NCBI RefSeq assembly: GCF_037893015.1 | Contig: NC_133666.1 | Span: 618,250,974-618,314,973, forward strand | DNA length: 64,000 nucleotides | Source: Macrotis lagotis | Taxonomy: Eukaryota; Chordata; Mammalia; Peramelemorphia; Peramelidae | Reading direction: 5' to 3' | In this document: one piece after another, positions 59,311-64,000 of the stretch | How positions within the stretch are numbered: the stretch's first letter is position 1 | How the letters are laid out: each line of letters starts with the position of its first letter | Notes under the pieces: model-generated | Told to the model about the DNA's origin: nothing | The model's database searches: none | The model's input: the letters and a program-made list of their open reading frames with translations, nothing else | Made by a program: the position numbers and the translations under genes

Positions 59311-62300
59311 TATGTTTTTGTAGGTTGTGTTGTTATTGTAACTCCCATCTCAGGATAGTCACCCAGGTGGGGAGGGGGTAAATATTCATAAGAAGACAAG
59401 GACCAGGGGTTATCAGCTGAGATTCTAAGAGGGAAGGCACTTGCCCAAGGTCATAGAGCTAATCAGTAGCACATCCAGCACTACAACCCAGATCTATTTA
59501 ATATTTCCTTTTAGTTGATTCTTCTCTTCCCTTTTAGTTAAGCAGTAAAGTAAAATTCCTCTTCCTTTCCTCTCATTCAATTTTCTTTGTTAATAGTTTT
59601 AAAATTTCATTTTCTGTGGATTTTTCTAAAAAGTGATTTTTCTTTTTCATAATTTTCCATTCCCTTTAGTCTTTTCTAGGATTTTGTTCTTTGATTTATG
59701 TCACTTACTTATTCCTTTACTAGTTTTGGTCTTGTTCATAGAATTAAAGCTTCTGAGGCACCTATTTTGAATTTCCTGTTCTAAACCATTTCTATGTTGC
59801 CACTTTGTAGATTAGTCCTCTGGTGACCCACCATCCCTTTCTGTTGTACTCACTCTCAGAAAATACTACTTTTTAGAGGAAGTTAAAAGGTAGAAGTGTT
59901 ACTCCATGGAAGGAATTTCCTTATGCCCTTGATTACAGTTCATTACTTTCCTTTTCTCCTCCTGATCCTTTCCTCCCATAGTCATGAAGGTTTTCTGGCT
60001 CTATACCCTCAACTCTTTTGGGTAACAGTTGCTCCTCAGTAGAATCTCTGATTTACCTTCTTCTGAAACAGGTCTCTCTTGAGTATTAAAATTCTATAGA
60101 TTGTACCCAATGTAAGATTCCCCATCCTCCATTTGAGAATATCTTTCTTTCCTTATAGTTTCCTTATGAGTATTTCCCACTCATCTGTTTCTAAATCCAC
60201 TTTGCTCTTCCACTGTACTGAACTACTTCAAATAGGAACTAAAGGGAAAGAATTAAAAGGGATAGATCTTAACTTTTTAAAAAAAACTTCTTGACAATCT
60301 GAACCATCAAAAGTGGGTAGGCTTCCTTTGTAAATAGTGGAGGTCTTGAAGCAGAGACTTTATTGACAGAATTGTGAATATGCAAATAGGTACATTATGC
60401 AAATTCCTGAATTTTGAGCTAGAAGGGACTTGAAGTGATACTATAAAGACTGTCATGGAAATGAAGAATTAGACTTTTGTTTAGCCTCAAAGGATAGAAT
60501 TTGGATCAATTGGGAGGGATGGCAGTGGGATGAGTTACAGGGAGAGAGAGATATCAGGTCACAATAAAGGAGAATTGCCTGAAGTCCTAGCTATCTCAAA
60601 GTAGATCAGTATAGTGTAGGAAAGTAATGCATTTGCCATCAATCAGAGACAATCAATCAAAGGGGGAATGACCAAGTGCTGTCAATATCGTAGAAGGGAT
60701 TATTCTTATGGTCTCTTATTTGAGCTCAAGGGGTCCCATACAACACAGTGGGTACTAATCTAAAAGTCTGATGATTTATTTTATCAGTTAGAATAAAGGC
60801 TAGGTGGAATGGTAGGCTACAAGAGAGGGAAGTTAAGTACAAGGATAAAAGAATAATTCTGTAACAGGATTCCCTACTGGGTTAGTCTATCAGTAGAGCT
60901 GTACTTTTGCAGTAAGTAGCACATGTTCTAATAAAGGAGCTGCACTTATAGAAAGGGATGAGCCCATGACTTCTCTTGGGGTAGTCTCACCTTGCCAACA
61001 GAGCTATGTTAAACCCTGGGATCACAAGAAGAGGGGGACCAATAGTTGTTCCAAATAATTACTTCCTTAGATACCTAGGAAATCAGACTATCAGGATATT
61101 CCAGTTCTCTTTTGTTATTTTGCTTCTTTTGTCTCTGATACTTTTTTGAATGTAAGGTCCTTGAAGACAGCAACTGTTCTACTTTTGTCTTCATCAATGT
61201 AGTGTCTAGCACAATGTCTTGAATGTAGATTTTGCAAAGTGCTTTGAGATTTTTATTTTCCACTTCATCTGCACCAAAGCACTGGGAGGTAGGTGTTATT
61301 AATATCCCCATTTTAAAACGAGGAAATTGAGACAGAAAAAGCTTAGGTGATTTGCTGAGGGCAAATCTGAACTTTGCTCTTCCTGACTCGAGGCCCACTG
61401 CTTGTCCACTGAGCCACTTTGCAGTCTCACAAAGTTTAAGTAGGTACTTAAAAGTTTATTGAACTGAACTAGTATCTGCTAACATATTACTCTATGTTTC
61501 TTTCAATCCACAGGGACTTGAAAAATCATAATGCTGTTCCCTTTAACCTGTCTAAGCACACTGAAGGTAGAAGGCCATGGCAACAAGAAAGAGTTGCCTG
61601 TCATTTACTAGATCTCAACCCACATGAAGAGGTAGATTTTATTTGACAGTCTGGGAGACCTGTGAAATGTGGTATTCAACCAGCATTTATTAGGCACCTA
61701 TTACGTATAACGTGAAACCTATCCAAAGACAAAAATGAAATAGTTCCTATGGTCAATAAGATTCCTTACAAGAGCCAAAGCCAACAGCTGGCAAAAGAGA
61801 TCACAGGATTTAGATTTAGTATTGGCTGTAAAGGTCAGCTCATTCAAGGTCCTCATTTTACAGAAGAAGAAACCATAGCGTAGAATTGATCTGCATTTGT
61901 TAAGTGCCTATTATGCACCAGGTACTGTGGGACAAAGTCAAAATGAGTTTTTAATTTAGGGAGAGGATGATATGCTCAAGACTACCAAGAAATAAATGGC
62001 CAAGCTGAAATCCAAATCCAGGTCTTTTCACTCACTGCCTCCCCAACTTACAAGGACCTAGGGGCAAGTCTAGAAAACCAGTTCTACCCTTTGGAAAGAA
62101 GACTGCCCTGCCAAAAATAACAGCTAGCATTGATAGAACATTTTATAAATAAGGTTTTTTATTTTATTTTATATATGTACTTGCTAGGTTCTGAGGATAT
62201 AAAGGGAAAACAAATGATTCTGAGTTCCTCTTCTTGGACAATTCCAGCATGTCCTAAGTATATACCCTATGGTATTATGGTCTGGGATGAAGGGCAGACA

Positions 62301-62899
62301 GAATGTTAGCTTCCTGACCAACAGTCCAGGGACTCCTTTTCTAACACCAGTTAAATGCTCCTAGTGCTTTTAGCGTGCCAAGTCTCCCTGTGATAGCTGT
62401 GGACAACAACTAGAAGGTCAGGGCTCTGCCACTGACTCACCATGACACCAAACGCAAGAACTCTTTGAACCTCAGTTTCCCAAACTTTAAAAGGGGGCAA
62501 TAATTTCAGATTTGTCTTCCTTCAAAGGAAGCTGAGCTGACAAGAAAGGAAAAAAATGAGGAAAAAGGTAAAAGTATTATATGACTGTGCTATCTTTTTT
62601 TACATGACTCCATTTCTGAGACTCCTGGCTTCTGAATACTTGCTTCATCGGGAACCTAGAAGGGAGTGCTGGAGAACAAGAACACTCTTACCGTCACTTC
62701 TCCTTATTCATTATTAATAACAACACAAGATGGACACTCCTGCTGGTAGAACAATGAGGAGAATTTTCATTTAAAACTCATCACTTTCATTTGGGGGCAG
62801 CAGGGAGGGGCCTTCTCTGGCCAAGGCCCACTGGTTGGCCAAAGGTTGGGCTTTGTCTTCCCCAAAGTCCTGGAAGAAATTCTAAAAAGTACTTAAGAT

Positions 62900-62990
62900 G
62901 AGCCCCTGGCAACAGTACATGATAAATTATAAATCATAATGGATTTCGCTTATAAGGTTATAATAAAATCAGGGAGAATCTCTTCACTGG
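62900..62990. promoter_or_regulatory. Short AT-rich conserved-looking block
   Basis: ATGATAAATTATAAATCATA followed by ATGGATTTCGCTTATAAGG and TTATAATAAAATCAGGG. It is unlike the surrounding repeats, with homeodomain/MEF2-like AT cores. Weak evidence. Confidence 0.3.
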
Positions 62991-63689
62991 AGCACAGTGT
63001 GGGGGAGGGCACCAAAGTGGACACTGGAACTAGGCATTAAAGTCTACACAGCCAACAAGGGACTGGGGAGGGGAGTAGGTTAGTTCAACTACCCCAGGAC
63101 AGGCTGCTAAGCTCCCTTCTCCCCCAGTGATAAAGGCAGATGGTGGGTCGGCAGCTTGGACACAGAAACACTGAATGATCTGAGATTTACTCCTATCCTA
63201 AATTATTCACCAGAAAAGGGACCACGCATCTTTAACAAGCCATCGCTTTATGAAGCAAGGTTAACAATTTCACTTGATTCAGTAGAATATTATAAACTCT
63301 CTGGGGCCCATTTGAAGACTTCTACTTCAGGCAAAAGGTATGGACTCAGCACTTTTTATATTATTTAGAGAATAAAATTAACCCTCAAAGGCCCAGACTG
63401 CTACTTCTCCTCCCAAGTTAAATATGGCCTGTTCAGCAATTTCCTCCCATATATAATTACAAGCTGCTATCCATCATGTGTAAGAGAATGCTTTTTTGAC
63501 ACACTGAAAGTGACGCAGTAAGCACTTCTACTAATAGAATAAATATTCTAAATATCTCTTTTATATTTTCATCCAAATTGGAATATTTTAAAATAACTGT
63601 CCATAGCTTCATGGTGTTTTTTTTTCTCTCTCAGTAAATACCAGTTACCTTGTTTGGTTTGCAGGTCAAACAACTCCCTCAACCAAATC

Positions 63690-63970
63690 TCTGCCTCTTT
63701 GCTTCCCGAGGCTGGATTAGCTAATCCCACCCCTCATTCACCATCCCTCCATCTCTATATCCCTAAGCCTGATGAGCAGGATATTAGGTTAAGAGGATTT
63801 TATCCTGCTCAAGAACCTTCATAGGCTCCCTACCATAGTGAAGGAATCCTCTCAAACTGGCTTTCAAGATTCTCACAATCTAACATCATCTTCTCTTTAT
63901 CTTCCCCCATGCCCCACCTCTTCTCTGCAAATTCAAGACACCCTCTGCTAAAGTAAATCAGTAAATCAAC
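63690..63970 (+). mobile_element. L2 LINE fragment
   Basis: CATAGGCTCCCTACCATAG and CAAACTGGCTTTCAAGATTC. It runs into the terminal TA microsatellite. Confidence 0.6.
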
Positions 63971-63975
63971 AAATA

Positions 63976-64000
63976 ATATATATATATATATATATATATA
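63976..64000. repeat. (TA)n microsatellite at the window end
   Basis: Pure TA dinucleotides to the last base; the true length is unknown. Confidence 0.95.

Larger units (their letters stand above)
36494..64000 (-). other. ZC3H3: 5'-ward intronic sequence of ZC3H3, extends past the window
   Basis: I searched by eye on the minus strand for exons encoding fingers 1-4 (CSYFLKG-like, CPYSH-like strings) and found none, so this is taken as one intron of at least 27.5 kb. Main contents: L2 tails (36670-37230, 37660-38190), a unique GC-richer part (38320-39580), L1 (40667-44071), THER/MIR (44860-45830), unique sequence (46500-47480), an L1 fragment (48270-48680), SINEs (49479-49738), mixed old repeats (50000-54180), L1 pieces (54830-56585), THER (57000-57200), an RTE-tailed SINE (57950-58258), L2 (58260-59310), largely unrecognised sequence (59500-61180) and old repeats with unique blocks (61180-64000). 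That no other gene lies here is less certain than the intron assignment. Confidence 0.7.

Noticed and set aside
36494..64000. Upstream ZC3H3 exons encoding fingers 1-4
   Set aside because: Looked for by eye on the minus strand and not found; they probably lie beyond 64000.

Overview
The window is marsupial (metatherian) nuclear DNA, most likely from a didelphid opossum. This rests on the interspersed repeats: many copies of a short tRNA-headed SINE (head GGCAGCTAGGTGG, tail TTGCCTTGCAAAAACCTAAAA), the longer MAR1-type CORE-SINEs, tRNA-headed SINEs with RTE-like tails, a marsupial-type L1, and abundant old L2, MIR/THER and CR1/L3 fragments. Spliced genes, AT-rich introns, microsatellites and CpG depletion fit a vertebrate. 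Species assignment is inference.

One host gene is recognised: the 3' end of ZC3H3, on the minus strand. Three consecutive coding exons join with compatible phases and canonical GT-AG sites: 36493-36309 (second half of CCCH finger 4 plus all of finger 5), 31823-31573 (serine-rich tail with the conserved KLPSYISLQSS motif) and 6065-6034 (C-terminus KPLQIKPRL and stop). The 3' UTR runs to an AATAAA at 4941-4936. Positions 1-4910 are downstream flank, 6066-31572 the last intron (25.5 kb), 31824-36308 the preceding intron, and 36494-64000 an intron that continues beyond the window. I found no earlier ZC3H3 exon and no second host gene.

Most of the rest is repeats. Highlights are an L1 at 40667-44071 with both ends and a 12-bp target-site duplication but lacking most of ORF2; an L1 tail nested in a CR1/L3 element (about 6.7-9.2 kb); several SINE1 copies with clear target-site duplications, one of them only 36 bp long; a Y-box cold-shock-domain pseudogene fragment (about 14.0 kb); and a near-perfect 29-bp fold-back at 15937-16011.

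The strongest unexplained signal is a repeat-free, CpG-retaining block at about 28250-28870 in the last ZC3H3 intron, with several palindromic homeodomain-, FOX- and HOX/CDX-like sites. It looks like a deeply conserved developmental enhancer. A small CpG island at 26300-26510 and two weaker blocks (about 46.8-47.5 kb and 62.9 kb) may also be regulatory. I see no evidence of a prokaryotic-style system, CRISPR array or new gene cluster.
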